Assembly: GCA_029820875.1 (NCBI GenBank)
Contig: JALGUK010000087.1
Coordinates: forward strand, 1-9,579
Length of the DNA stretch: 9,579 nucleotides
DNA from: Candidatus Zipacnadia bacterium
GTDB taxonomy: Bacteria > Armatimonadota > UBA5377 > JALGUK01
Direction of reading: 5' to 3'
Under the pieces are notes generated by a model that was given only the letters and a program-made list of their open reading frames with translations, searched no databases and was not told where the DNA came from. Shown here in pieces: positions 1-6,107 of the stretch (its first letter is position 1; each line of letters starts with the position of its first letter). Both the position numbers and the translations under genes were made by a program.

Positions 1-47
1 TTCCAGTATTCTACATATTCGGCGTTCCAGTAATCTCGGTTTAGCAT
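1..47 (-). CDS. 5' end of an unidentified gene, possibly a methyltransferase (partial)
   Basis: An ATG at 47-45 opens a frame that stays open to the window edge and reads MLNRDYWNAEYVEYW. The ATG overlaps the stop codon of the peptidase gene upstream (ATGCTAA, 7 nt overlap), an arrangement typical of translationally coupled genes in an operon. No strong Shine-Dalgarno sequence precedes it, which fits coupling. The aromatic and acidic start is similar in character to the N-terminus of the methyltransferase two genes upstream, and in my memory resembles SAM methyltransferases of surface-polysaccharide loci. With 15 residues visible, the product is a guess; the existence of the gene is better supported than its function. 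Confidence 0.55.
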   Translation of the reverse strand, partial: MLNRDYWNAEYVEYW

Positions 48-1705
48 TGCACTGGCACCAAGAGATTATGGTCACGCAGCAAAGCCGTGAAATCCCGAAC
101 GAGCTCCACCTGAACCGCGCTCTCAAGCACCTCTGATTCGACCAGGGCAAGGACCTCATCCAGGCTTCGGCGGCCGTCCATCCAGTTCAGGGCGAGGATG
201 AGGCTGTCAATCGGCCGGTGTCGCGAGTCGGGCGGATACTTGACCATCTCCCCAAACAGCACACGCTGCTCGGGCGTCATATCCGGCAGCAGGGTTCGCA
301 GCATGATAGGCCCCTTGAACGCTCTTCGATAGACAGGCCCGCCTCCAGCCGTCGCGGCCTTTGCTTGAGATGCACCGCGACCAGCCCGCAGAATGTCACG
401 ATTTTCGCACGCCGCCTTAATGAATGCCCACGTGAAGGCGCCTGCAGCGGCCAGAGCATCGGGGTCCACGAACTCCGGCGTGTCAAGGGTGCTGTGGTAC
501 CGCGGGTCCGGCCATCTGGCAAGGAGCGTCGCAGGGATGCCAACCGTACTGTCGCAGAACGCGTAATGGTCGCTTCCACTGCAAAAGTCCTTCAACTGGA
601 AGTTCCAGCTCTGCCCTTCGACAGTCCCCAGGCCGGCAATCATCCTCTTTAGGACATCGTTGGCGGCATCGCATGTAGCGGCGGGCACGCGCGTGGCCAT
701 GAAGTCCATGTTCCCTTCCTCGCGATGGCCCACCATATCCAGAGCAATGACGGCTACAACCTGCTCGAGGTCCTCCCGCGCGGCGATGTAGGGTATCGTG
801 CCTGTAATCTCCTGCGTAATCAGTACGTTGACGGTAAGCGGCAGCCTGGGTATGCGTCCTTCCTCGCGGCCGCGATGGAGTGCCCGTAGAAGCTCCAGTG
901 CCACGGCGCAACCGGAGTTGTTGTCATTTGCGCCGGGTTTTGGGTGGTCAAGATGCGCGACCACAAGCACCTCTTCGTCCGATTCACCGGGGACCCTCGC
1001 TGAAAGAAGGTCCAATGTACCCTTGTAAAACCGCGCATCTACATGTGCCCGCGCCTGCACAGGTCCTTTCTTGGCCAGCTCGGCGAGTCGCCGGCCTTGG
1101 GCGGGCGTGAGAACAAACCCGGGGCAGCGCTTCTCGGGGCCGACCCACCAAAACTGCCCGTAAACACGCGCATCATCGCCCCGTTCCGCCTTCTTGCTCC
1201 AGCTCTCGCCGCCGTGATAGAGAATCCCGAGGGCGCCGTGCTCCTGCACCGCGATCTCCCGCACTCGCGCCAGGCTTGCTGATGTGAGAACCCAGTTGTC
1301 CTTAAGGCGCTTGCGCGTGTCCGGGGCTATGGCATCGGGGTCATCCACGACGACGACCTCCCGAACGCACTCCTCGAGCGGTGCGCTGCGCTCCACCAGG
1401 CTCATTGGGACCTCCTTGTAGTCGCACAGCTTCTCGAGAGTCTGTCCCTCCGGGCCGGCCCATAACTGTGCGGACCGGCAGTCCCAGCCTTCCGGCGTGA
1501 GGAGTGTCCAGACCCGTGTAACACCGTCGGAGAGGTACTGGTGGAGCTGAGTACTTATGCCCCAGCTCTCCACCAATTCCCGGCACCAGTCCAGCGCCGC
1601 TCGATATTCCGGGCTGACTTGCATTCGGTGGAACTGACACAGGCTCTCGACGTACTCGTGGGCCAGCCGCTTGTCAAATCCCGGCATGTCGCTTCTACTT
1701 GCCAT
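41..1705 (-). CDS. M28-family zinc aminopeptidase-like protein with C-terminal winged-helix-like domain
   Basis: This is a cytosolic M28-type metallopeptidase of 554 residues with no signal peptide. Numbered from the ATG at 1705, the candidate di-zinc ligands are H251 and D253 in VAHLDHP, D261 in GANDNNSG, E299 in TQEITGT, D323 in LDMVG and H404 in YHSTLDTPE. GSDHYAF lies near 378-384. Residues about 115-165 look like the PA-type insert seen in some M28 enzymes. The last 60 residues (ALNWMDGRRSLDEV onward) look like the winged-helix or PqqD-like tail found on M28/DUF4910 proteins. Where canonical M28 enzymes have a Glu-Glu pair, this one has Gln-Glu, so the catalytic base is uncertain. I chose ATG at 1705 because GGGAG lies 8 nt upstream. 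A GTG at 1753 overlaps the methyltransferase stop (GTGA) and would add 16 residues, but it lacks a clear ribosome site. The natural substrate is unknown; the location suggests work on a surface glycan or its precursor. Confidence 0.85.
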   Translation of the reverse strand: MASRSDMPGFDKRLAHEYVESLCQFHRMQVSPEYRAALDWCRELVESWGISTQLHQYLSDGVTRVWTLLTPEGWDCRSAQLWAGPEGQTLEKLCDYKEVPMSLVERSAPLEECVREVVVVDDPDAIAPDTRKRLKDNWVLTSASLARVREIAVQEHGALGILYHGGESWSKKAERGDDARVYGQFWWVGPEKRCPGFVLTPAQGRRLAELAKKGPVQARAHVDARFYKGTLDLLSARVPGESDEEVLVVAHLDHPKPGANDNNSGCAVALELLRALHRGREEGRIPRLPLTVNVLITQEITGTIPYIAAREDLEQVVAVIALDMVGHREEGNMDFMATRVPAATCDAANDVLKRMIAGLGTVEGQSWNFQLKDFCSGSDHYAFCDSTVGIPATLLARWPDPRYHSTLDTPEFVDPDALAAAGAFTWAFIKAACENRDILRAGRGASQAKAATAGGGPVYRRAFKGPIMLRTLLPDMTPEQRVLFGEMVKYPPDSRHRPIDSLILALNWMDGRRSLDEVLALVESEVLESAVQVELVRDFTALLRDHNLLVPVQC

Positions 1706-1749
1706 CGTCAGGTCTCCCAGGAACTCGCTAAGATGAGCACGCGAGTCGC

Positions 1750-2517
1750 TCACGCTCTTGCTTTTTCGAAAACCGCGATCAACTGCTGGTGCGTCCAGGC
1801 TCTGTCAGGCGCGCGGCAATCATCGTCGAGACCGGCGCCGGTGAACTTGTGCAGCAACTTCAGTCTCATCCCGAGGTTGCAAGCCCTCAAAACAAATGCA
1901 GGCCACAGGGTTGGATACTGCGGGATGTCTACGCGCCGCACGGCCTGTTCAAACTTCGCCCTAAGCCTGTTCGGAAACATGCGGACGACCGAGGGCCGCT
2001 CGCGGGCCCATCGCCAGAACATGCGAACGAGATTTCCTTTCACCCGCCACCACGCAAGACGCAGGCATCGTGCGTTGGTCAGATTCTTGCTGCTCAATAA
2101 AAGGCGACCTCCTGGACGCAGGACCCTGGCCGCCTCATAGAGAGCCAATCGTTGGTCAGGGATGTTCTCCCAGACGGCCCAGGCGACTATGTGATCGAAC
2201 GATTCCGCAGCAAAGGGTAGCCGCTGCGCGTCGCCCAGGACAAGGCCCACGCCCGCTCCCAGCCATCTCTTGGCGCGGGTTATCATCGCCTTGGAGATGT
2301 CCATACCGCAAACGAACCTCGCCCGCGCCGTCAAATCGAGCAGCAACCGTCCGGTTCCAACGCCCAGATCCAACACTACGTGTTCCGGCGCAATTTGGAG
2401 CACATCCAGATAATGCCGGTAAACATCTGCTCCAGGGACGTCGTGCTTTGTATCGGCCTTCTCGATCCACTCGGCGTATTGCTCACTCCAAATCTCATTG
2501 GGCCGATATGAAAGCAC
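1750..2517 (-). CDS. Class I SAM-dependent methyltransferase (Methyltransf_11 type)
   Basis: This is a soluble protein of 255 residues with a class I methyltransferase core. The SAM-binding glycine loop is VVLDLGVGTG (47-56). The acidic end of strand 2 is D73 in GMDIS. GDAQRLPF (95-102) is the usual adenine-side motif, and RVLRPGG (131-137) precedes strand 5. Residues 1-45 and the basic, Trp-rich stretch after 150 probably form the substrate cap. The start is GTG at 2517, with AAGGAG (2531-2526) 8 nt upstream. The TGA stop overlaps a possible GTG start of the peptidase gene. It lies in the operon behind two cytidylyltransferase copies, so methylation of a nonulosonic acid or of a glycan containing one is plausible. 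The acceptor cannot be read from the sequence; small-molecule or quinone methylation is not excluded. Confidence 0.85.
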   Translation of the reverse strand: MLSYRPNEIWSEQYAEWIEKADTKHDVPGADVYRHYLDVLQIAPEHVVLDLGVGTGRLLLDLTARARFVCGMDISKAMITRAKRWLGAGVGLVLGDAQRLPFAAESFDHIVAWAVWENIPDQRLALYEAARVLRPGGRLLLSSKNLTNARCLRLAWWRVKGNLVRMFWRWARERPSVVRMFPNRLRAKFEQAVRRVDIPQYPTLWPAFVLRACNLGMRLKLLHKFTGAGLDDDCRAPDRAWTHQQLIAVFEKARA

Positions 2518-2565
2518 CGCGGCAACTCCTTCGCAAGCTGACGGAATGCCTAAACATGTGAGCCT

Positions 2566-3157
2566 TCAAGGCGAGCTGCCACGCAACCGCTTCTGCATGA
2601 CTGCCTCTGCGATGGCAAGGTCCAGTTCTGTGACAATCTCAATGGAGTCAACACGGTCCATGACCACAGACCGGATGTCCTGGCCGCTGCCGTAAAGGCT
2701 CTCCTGTGTAAGGACGATGTCGCGGCGGTAGACCTCCACGGCGCGGCTGGCACACGCTGACGATCGCCTCCGCGCCCGTTTCCCGCATTTTGCTTACGGC
2801 CTCGTCAATAATCTCAGGTCCGCGAAACGGTGACGATGGCTGCAGGCCGACAATCAGCTCAAACTCCGGCGCGTTCTCCTCCAGCCACTGGGCGAAGTGG
2901 CGCACCACGGCCAGATGCGGTGTGCCCTCCTCTGAGAGTTCTGCAGGCCTCATGAACGGCACTTCGATTCCATTTTCGCGCGCGAGTTCCGCGATTTCTT
3001 CATCGTCCGTGCTGACAAAGCTCCGTTCGAGGGTTTCGGCCTGCCGGGCGGCATCAAAAGTGTAGATAACCAGCGGCTTGCCCGCCAGGAGGACGAGGTT
3101 CTTGCGCGGAATGGGATGGGAACTGGCACGGGCAAGGATAAGGCCACAGGCTTTCAC
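2566..3157 (-). pseudogene. Broken second copy of acylneuraminate cytidylyltransferase
   Basis: This is a diverged tandem paralogue of the intact neuA-like gene 29 nt upstream. It starts at GTG 3157 with GGAGGA (3169-3164) 6 nt before it. The first part matches the paralogue through STDDEEI, VPFMRPAE and LQPSSPFRG up to IVSVCQP. The similarity then jumps frame at about 2743: the +1 frame reads AVEVYRRDIVLTQ and later SIEIVTELDLAIAEAVMQKR, ending at TGA 2568-2566. Compared with the paralogue, about 40 codons are missing, a net loss of 119 nt, so the original frame runs into unrelated residues and stops at 2648. The nucleotide-binding motif is also altered: ARASSHPIPRKN against ARGGSKGIPHKN in the intact copy, with KG replaced by HP. 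The C-terminal part is still well preserved in its own frame, which points to recent inactivation or to an assembly error. Restored length would be about 236 residues, normal for the family. Confidence 0.8.
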
Positions 3158-3186
3158 GGCAAATCCTCCGTAGCTTGGATGGAAGG

Positions 3187-3933
3187 TCAGTGCCCTTCCA
3201 GTTGTCCACGCTGGGCCATCACTGCTTCGGCGATGACGAGGTCAATCGGATCGTCAATATCCAATGACTCAAGCTTGCTCATCACCACGACCGCCACATT
3301 GTCCCCCTGCCCGTAAAGCCGCTTCTGCTCGATGACGATGTCGCGGCGATAGACCTCACAGGCCCCGTTTTTCATGTAGTAGGTCTTTTGCCCATCCGGA
3401 CTGCCGCCCTCGTTCAGGGAAGCGTTGGTGCGGAAGCGGACGGCGTCTCCATCGAGTATGAGCATCGCGTCAGGCGGCGTATCAGGCTCGCGAACTGTGA
3501 AAACCGCATCGGCGTTAAGCTGAATCAGCTTCTCGACCGCCTCGTCAATTATATCGGCGCCGCGGAAGGGTGAGGTCGGCTGCAGCCCCACAATTATCTC
3601 GTACTCGGGCCAGTTGTCCCGAAGCCACAGAGCCGCGTGCTCGATGACCTGAAAATGGGGGGTGTCATCCTGAGCGAATTCAGCCGGACGCATGAAAGGA
3701 ACCTCAACACCTGCATCCCGTGCGACCGCGGCGATCTCTTCGTCATCGGTGCTGATTATCACACGGTCAAGGGTCTTCGCCGAAAGCGCTGCATCAACGG
3801 TGTAAAGCAAAAGCGGCCGCCCGCACAGCGGCACGATGTTCTTGTGGGGAATTCCCTTGGACCCGCCTCGCGCGACAATCAGCCCGCAGACCTTCCCCGA
3901 GGGCCTTTGTTGAACTATTTTGGGACTTTCCAT
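3187..3933 (-). CDS. neuA: N-acylneuraminate (nonulosonic acid) cytidylyltransferase
   Basis: This enzyme of 248 residues should join CTP to a nonulosonic acid, giving the CMP-sugar used by surface glycosyltransferases. Numbered from ATG 3933, the CTP-binding motif ARGGSKGIPHKN is at 21-32. STDDEEI is at 61-67, LQPTSPFRG at 118-126, and the NGACEVYRRD segment at about 189-198. LDIDDPID near 224-231 carries the aspartates expected to bind magnesium. These are hallmarks of NeuA and its relatives PseF and PtmB, so sialic, pseudaminic and legionaminic acid are all possible substrates. The ATG at 3933 has AAAGGA 9 nt upstream. A GTG at 3963 in the same frame would add 10 residues, but the nearest GGAGG is 15 or more nt away. 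It is the first gene of the minus-strand operon. No nonulosonate synthase (NeuB-like) or epimerase is visible in the window. Confidence 0.9.
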   Translation of the reverse strand: MESPKIVQQRPSGKVCGLIVARGGSKGIPHKNIVPLCGRPLLLYTVDAALSAKTLDRVIISTDDEEIAAVARDAGVEVPFMRPAEFAQDDTPHFQVIEHAALWLRDNWPEYEIIVGLQPTSPFRGADIIDEAVEKLIQLNADAVFTVREPDTPPDAMLILDGDAVRFRTNASLNEGGSPDGQKTYYMKNGACEVYRRDIVIEQKRLYGQGDNVAVVVMSKLESLDIDDPIDLVIAEAVMAQRGQLEGH

Positions 3934-4061
3934 AGTTTCCCATCCTTTGGCGAGAATTTCCACTTCATACGGTGTTTGTCCTCCCTGCCGCGGACACGTG
4001 TCGGCCGGCGCGCAAAACCATATCTCTTGTGCGGCGGGAGGTCAGCAAGGCTCAAGAACTA

Positions 4062-4084
4062 TGGGCAAGAATTTATAATGCCCA
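4062..4084. repeat. Inverted repeat in the divergent neuA/cimA control region
   Basis: Arms TGGGCA (4062-4067) and TGCCCA (4079-4084) are perfectly complementary and are separated by 11 A/T-rich bases that contain TATAAT on the plus strand. The spacing of 17 nt between arm centres suits a dimeric DNA-binding regulator. It lies between the cimA promoter and the neuA start, so it could act on either direction. No regulator gene is present in the window to support this, and a 6-bp arm can arise by chance. Confidence 0.3.
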
Positions 4085-4090
4085 AAACAC

Positions 4091-4119
4091 TTGCAATTGT
4101 CGGGCCCTTGTGCTAAAAT
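4091..4119 (+). promoter_or_regulatory. Sigma70-type promoter for the T-box leader and cimA
   Basis: A -35 box TTGCAA (4091-4096) and a -10 box TAAAAT (4114-4119) are separated by exactly 17 nt. The two bases TG at 4111-4112 form an extended -10 (TGCTAAAAT). Transcription would start near 4126, about 25 nt before the first T-box stem, which is the expected layout for a T-box transcript. The local A/T richness contrasts with the GC-rich genes on both sides. Confidence 0.65.
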
Positions 4120-4151
4120 GCAAAAAATTGTAGTTTAATGCCTGCCCAAAG

Positions 4152-4449
4152 ACGATGACGGGGACGAGTAGTCGGTCGGCCCGGTCTCAGCGAGCCGGGG
4201 ATGGTGTGAGCCTGGCGACCAGCCCCGAACGAAAATCTCCCCCGAGTCGCGGACCGAAAGGGGACCTTTGTCCCCGAGTAGACTCCGACGGAGCTTCCAC
4301 CGTTACACGGAAGGCGGCATCGGAGCGAAGCTCCTGTGCTGACTGAGCGGACCAGGCTTGCGCAAGGCAGCAAGCAGGCCGGTCAATTGGAGTGGTACCG
4401 CGGGCGATTCTCGATCCGCCTCCAAATGGAGGCGGATGTTTTGTTCTGT
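4152..4449 (+). promoter_or_regulatory. T-box riboswitch controlling cimA, probably tRNA-Ile responsive
   Basis: This leader should sense the charging state of a tRNA and let transcription continue when the tRNA is uncharged. Stem I starts with GATGACGGGGACGAGTA and includes the loop-E AGTA (4167-4170). It carries the distal AGCGAG bulge (4189-4194) and an apical loop with GGTGTGAGCC (4203-4212). The returning strand holds GAA (4227-4229), with ATC at 4235-4237 as the candidate Ile specifier. Stem II is GGGGAC/GTCCCC (4260-4275), followed by GAGTAG and the conserved CCGTTA (4300-4305). A strong stem III spans 4350-4384. The T-box core TGGTACCGCGG is at 4393-4403; its TGGT can pair with an ACCA tRNA end, meaning discriminator A as in tRNA-Ile and tRNA-Leu. 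The antiterminator pairs TTGGAG (4387-4392) with CTCCAA (4420-4425), which otherwise belongs to the terminator. CTC (Leu) at 4237-4239 is a less likely specifier. Confidence 0.92.
4414..4449 (+). terminator. Rho-independent terminator of the T-box leader
   Basis: ATCCGCCTCC (4414-4423) and GGAGGCGGAT (4428-4437) form a perfect 10-bp hairpin with loop AAAT, followed by the T-rich run GTTTTGTTCTGT. Bases 4420-4425 are shared with the antiterminator, so the two folds exclude each other. It ends about 60 nt before the cimA start. Confidence 0.92.
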
Positions 4450-4508
4450 CCCCGGTACATTGCCCGACAGTCAGTCGCCGCATGGGCACCGACTGGAGGA
4501 GCCTACAA

Positions 4509-6107
4509 ATGAAAACGGTAGAGATACTCGACACCACTTTGCGTGATGGAGCGCAGGCCGAAGGCATTGCCTTCTCCGTCTCCGACAAGCTCCGCATCGC
4601 CCAGAAGCTCGATGACCTCGGCGTCAGCTACATCGAAGGCGGCTGGCCGAATCCGTCAAACCCGCGGGACATCGAGTTCTTCCAGCGCGCGCGGGACGAA
4701 CTCGAACTGAGGCACGCTACGCTCGCCGCGTTCGGGAGCACCTGCAGAGCACACATCGACCCGGAGGACGATCCAAACCTGCGTGCCCTCATTGAAGCCG
4801 ACACGCCGACCGTGGTTGTTTTCGGGAAGAGCTGGGACCTCCATGTGACCGAAGTGCTCCGTACCGACCTCGATGAGAACCTGCGGATGATTGAGGATAG
4901 CGTACGCTTCATCAAGAGGCACAACCGCGAGGTCATCTACGACGCCGAGCACTATTTCGACGGGTACAAGGCCGACCCCGAATATGCGCTCGCGACGCTC
5001 GATGCAGCACTCAGCGGGGGCGCGGACCGTATCGTCCTGTGCGACACCAACGGCGGGACGATGCTCTGGGAATTCGCCGAAATCACCGAGAACGCTATGA
5101 AGCAGACCAAAGCGCCTTTCGGAGTTCATGTCCACAATGATTCAGGCCTTGCCGTCGCGAATACGCTGGAGGCCGTTCGGCTCGGGGTGGACCATGTGCA
5201 AGGCACAATCAACGGCTACGGGGAGCGGTGCGGAAACTGCAATCTCTGTACAATTATCCCAGACCTGGAACTGAAGATGGGAATCAAGTGCCTGCATGAC
5301 GGGCGCCTCCAGGCCCTGACGGAGACGGCCCGCCTTGTGGCCGCCCTGCTCCTTCAGTCCCACGACCACCGCCAACCATACGTCGGCGCGTCCGCCTTCG
5401 CGCACAAGGGCGGAACCCATGTGGACGGGGTCGCCAAGATTACCCGCTCCTTTGAGCACGTTGACCCGAAATCGGTCGGCAACGAGCGGCGGATTTTGCT
5501 GTCCGACCAAGCAGGGTCAAGCACCGTGCTGATCAAACTGAAGAAGCTCAGACCCGGTCTGACCAAGAACGATCCCGTGGTTCGGGAGGTCCTGCGCAAG
5601 CTAAAGGAACGCGAGCACCAGGGGTACCAGTACGAGGCGGCGGAGGGTTCATTCGAGCTGCTCGCGCACAAGGTTATGGGCACCTACCGCAAGCTCTTCG
5701 ATCTTAAAGGGTTCCGCGTGATTATCGAGAAATCCGAAGGTCAATCCCAGGCACGTTCGGAGGCCACCATAAAGGTGGAGGTGGACGGGCGGGTCGTTCA
5801 CACGGCCGCCGACGGAAACGGGCCGGTAAATGCCCTGGATAACGCGCTGCGGAAGGCTCTCCTCGAGTTCTATCCGCACCTTGCCAACATCCAGCTCACC
5901 GACTTCAAGGTCCGCGTGCTGGACGAAACCGAGGGCACTGCGGCGGCTGTTCGCGTCCTCATAGACAGCAAGGACAATGGAGACGCGTGGGGCACCGTCG
6001 GCGTGGACCCGAACATCATCGAGGCCAGTTGGGAGGCCCTCGTGGATAGCATTGAGTACGGTCTGCTTCATCATCGGCAGAAGAACGGCGCTGGGGAATC
6101 ATGCTGA
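4509..6107 (+). CDS. cimA: (R)-citramalate synthase
   Basis: This cytosolic enzyme of 532 residues condenses pyruvate with acetyl-CoA to give citramalate, the first step of the threonine-independent route to 2-oxobutyrate and isoleucine. The HMGL-like TIM barrel covers about residues 4-270, with the catalytic LRDG at 11-14, the metal-binding HVHND at 207-211 and ERCGNC at 239-244. A linker follows, and about 395-525 form the LeuA-type regulatory dimer domain, the usual site of feedback by the end product. The length and the AQAEG extension after the RDG motif are typical of the long CimA branch rather than 2-isopropylmalate synthase. The start is ATG 4509 with GGAGGA (4495-4500) 8 nt upstream; an upstream in-frame codon at 4392 lies inside the T-box and is not a start. 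The stop overlaps the next gene by 7 nt. Confidence 0.93.
   Translation: MKTVEILDTTLRDGAQAEGIAFSVSDKLRIAQKLDDLGVSYIEGGWPNPSNPRDIEFFQRARDELELRHATLAAFGSTCRAHIDPEDDPNLRALIEADTPTVVVFGKSWDLHVTEVLRTDLDENLRMIEDSVRFIKRHNREVIYDAEHYFDGYKADPEYALATLDAALSGGADRIVLCDTNGGTMLWEFAEITENAMKQTKAPFGVHVHNDSGLAVANTLEAVRLGVDHVQGTINGYGERCGNCNLCTIIPDLELKMGIKCLHDGRLQALTETARLVAALLLQSHDHRQPYVGASAFAHKGGTHVDGVAKITRSFEHVDPKSVGNERRILLSDQAGSSTVLIKLKKLRPGLTKNDPVVREVLRKLKEREHQGYQYEAAEGSFELLAHKVMGTYRKLFDLKGFRVIIEKSEGQSQARSEATIKVEVDGRVVHTAADGNGPVNALDNALRKALLEFYPHLANIQLTDFKVRVLDETEGTAAAVRVLIDSKDNGDAWGTVGVDPNIIEASWEALVDSIEYGLLHHRQKNGAGESC

Noticed and set aside
1541..2140. A 199-codon open frame on the plus strand
   Set aside because: It lies opposite the peptidase and methyltransferase genes, is rich in Arg, Ser and Pro as antisense frames in GC-rich DNA are, and shows no recognisable motif or ribosome site.
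2550..2753. A separate small minus-strand gene of 67 codons
   Set aside because: It is a third frame inside the broken cytidylyltransferase, whose real remnant frame ends at 2566 and matches the paralogue.
2640..2790. Programmed frameshifting to make a full protein from the broken cytidylyltransferase
   Set aside because: About 40 codons of the conserved core are missing, so a frameshift would not restore the enzyme, and no slippery heptamer with a following structure was evident.
4046..4079. TATAAT at 4074-4079 as the -10 box of a second plus-strand promoter
   Set aside because: The bases 17-18 nt upstream (around CTCAAG) match a -35 box poorly, while the promoter at 4091-4119 is far better and correctly placed for the leader.
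4152..4449. A tRNA gene or CRISPR-like structure suggested by many hairpins and ACCG/GGTAC motifs
   Set aside because: No cloverleaf or anticodon arm can be drawn and there are no regularly spaced repeats; all conserved blocks fit a T-box leader.
4392..4508. An N-terminal extension of CimA beginning at the GTG at 4392
   Set aside because: This stretch is the antiterminator and terminator of the T-box, while ATG 4509 has an ideal GGAGGA site and the protein there matches the CimA start.
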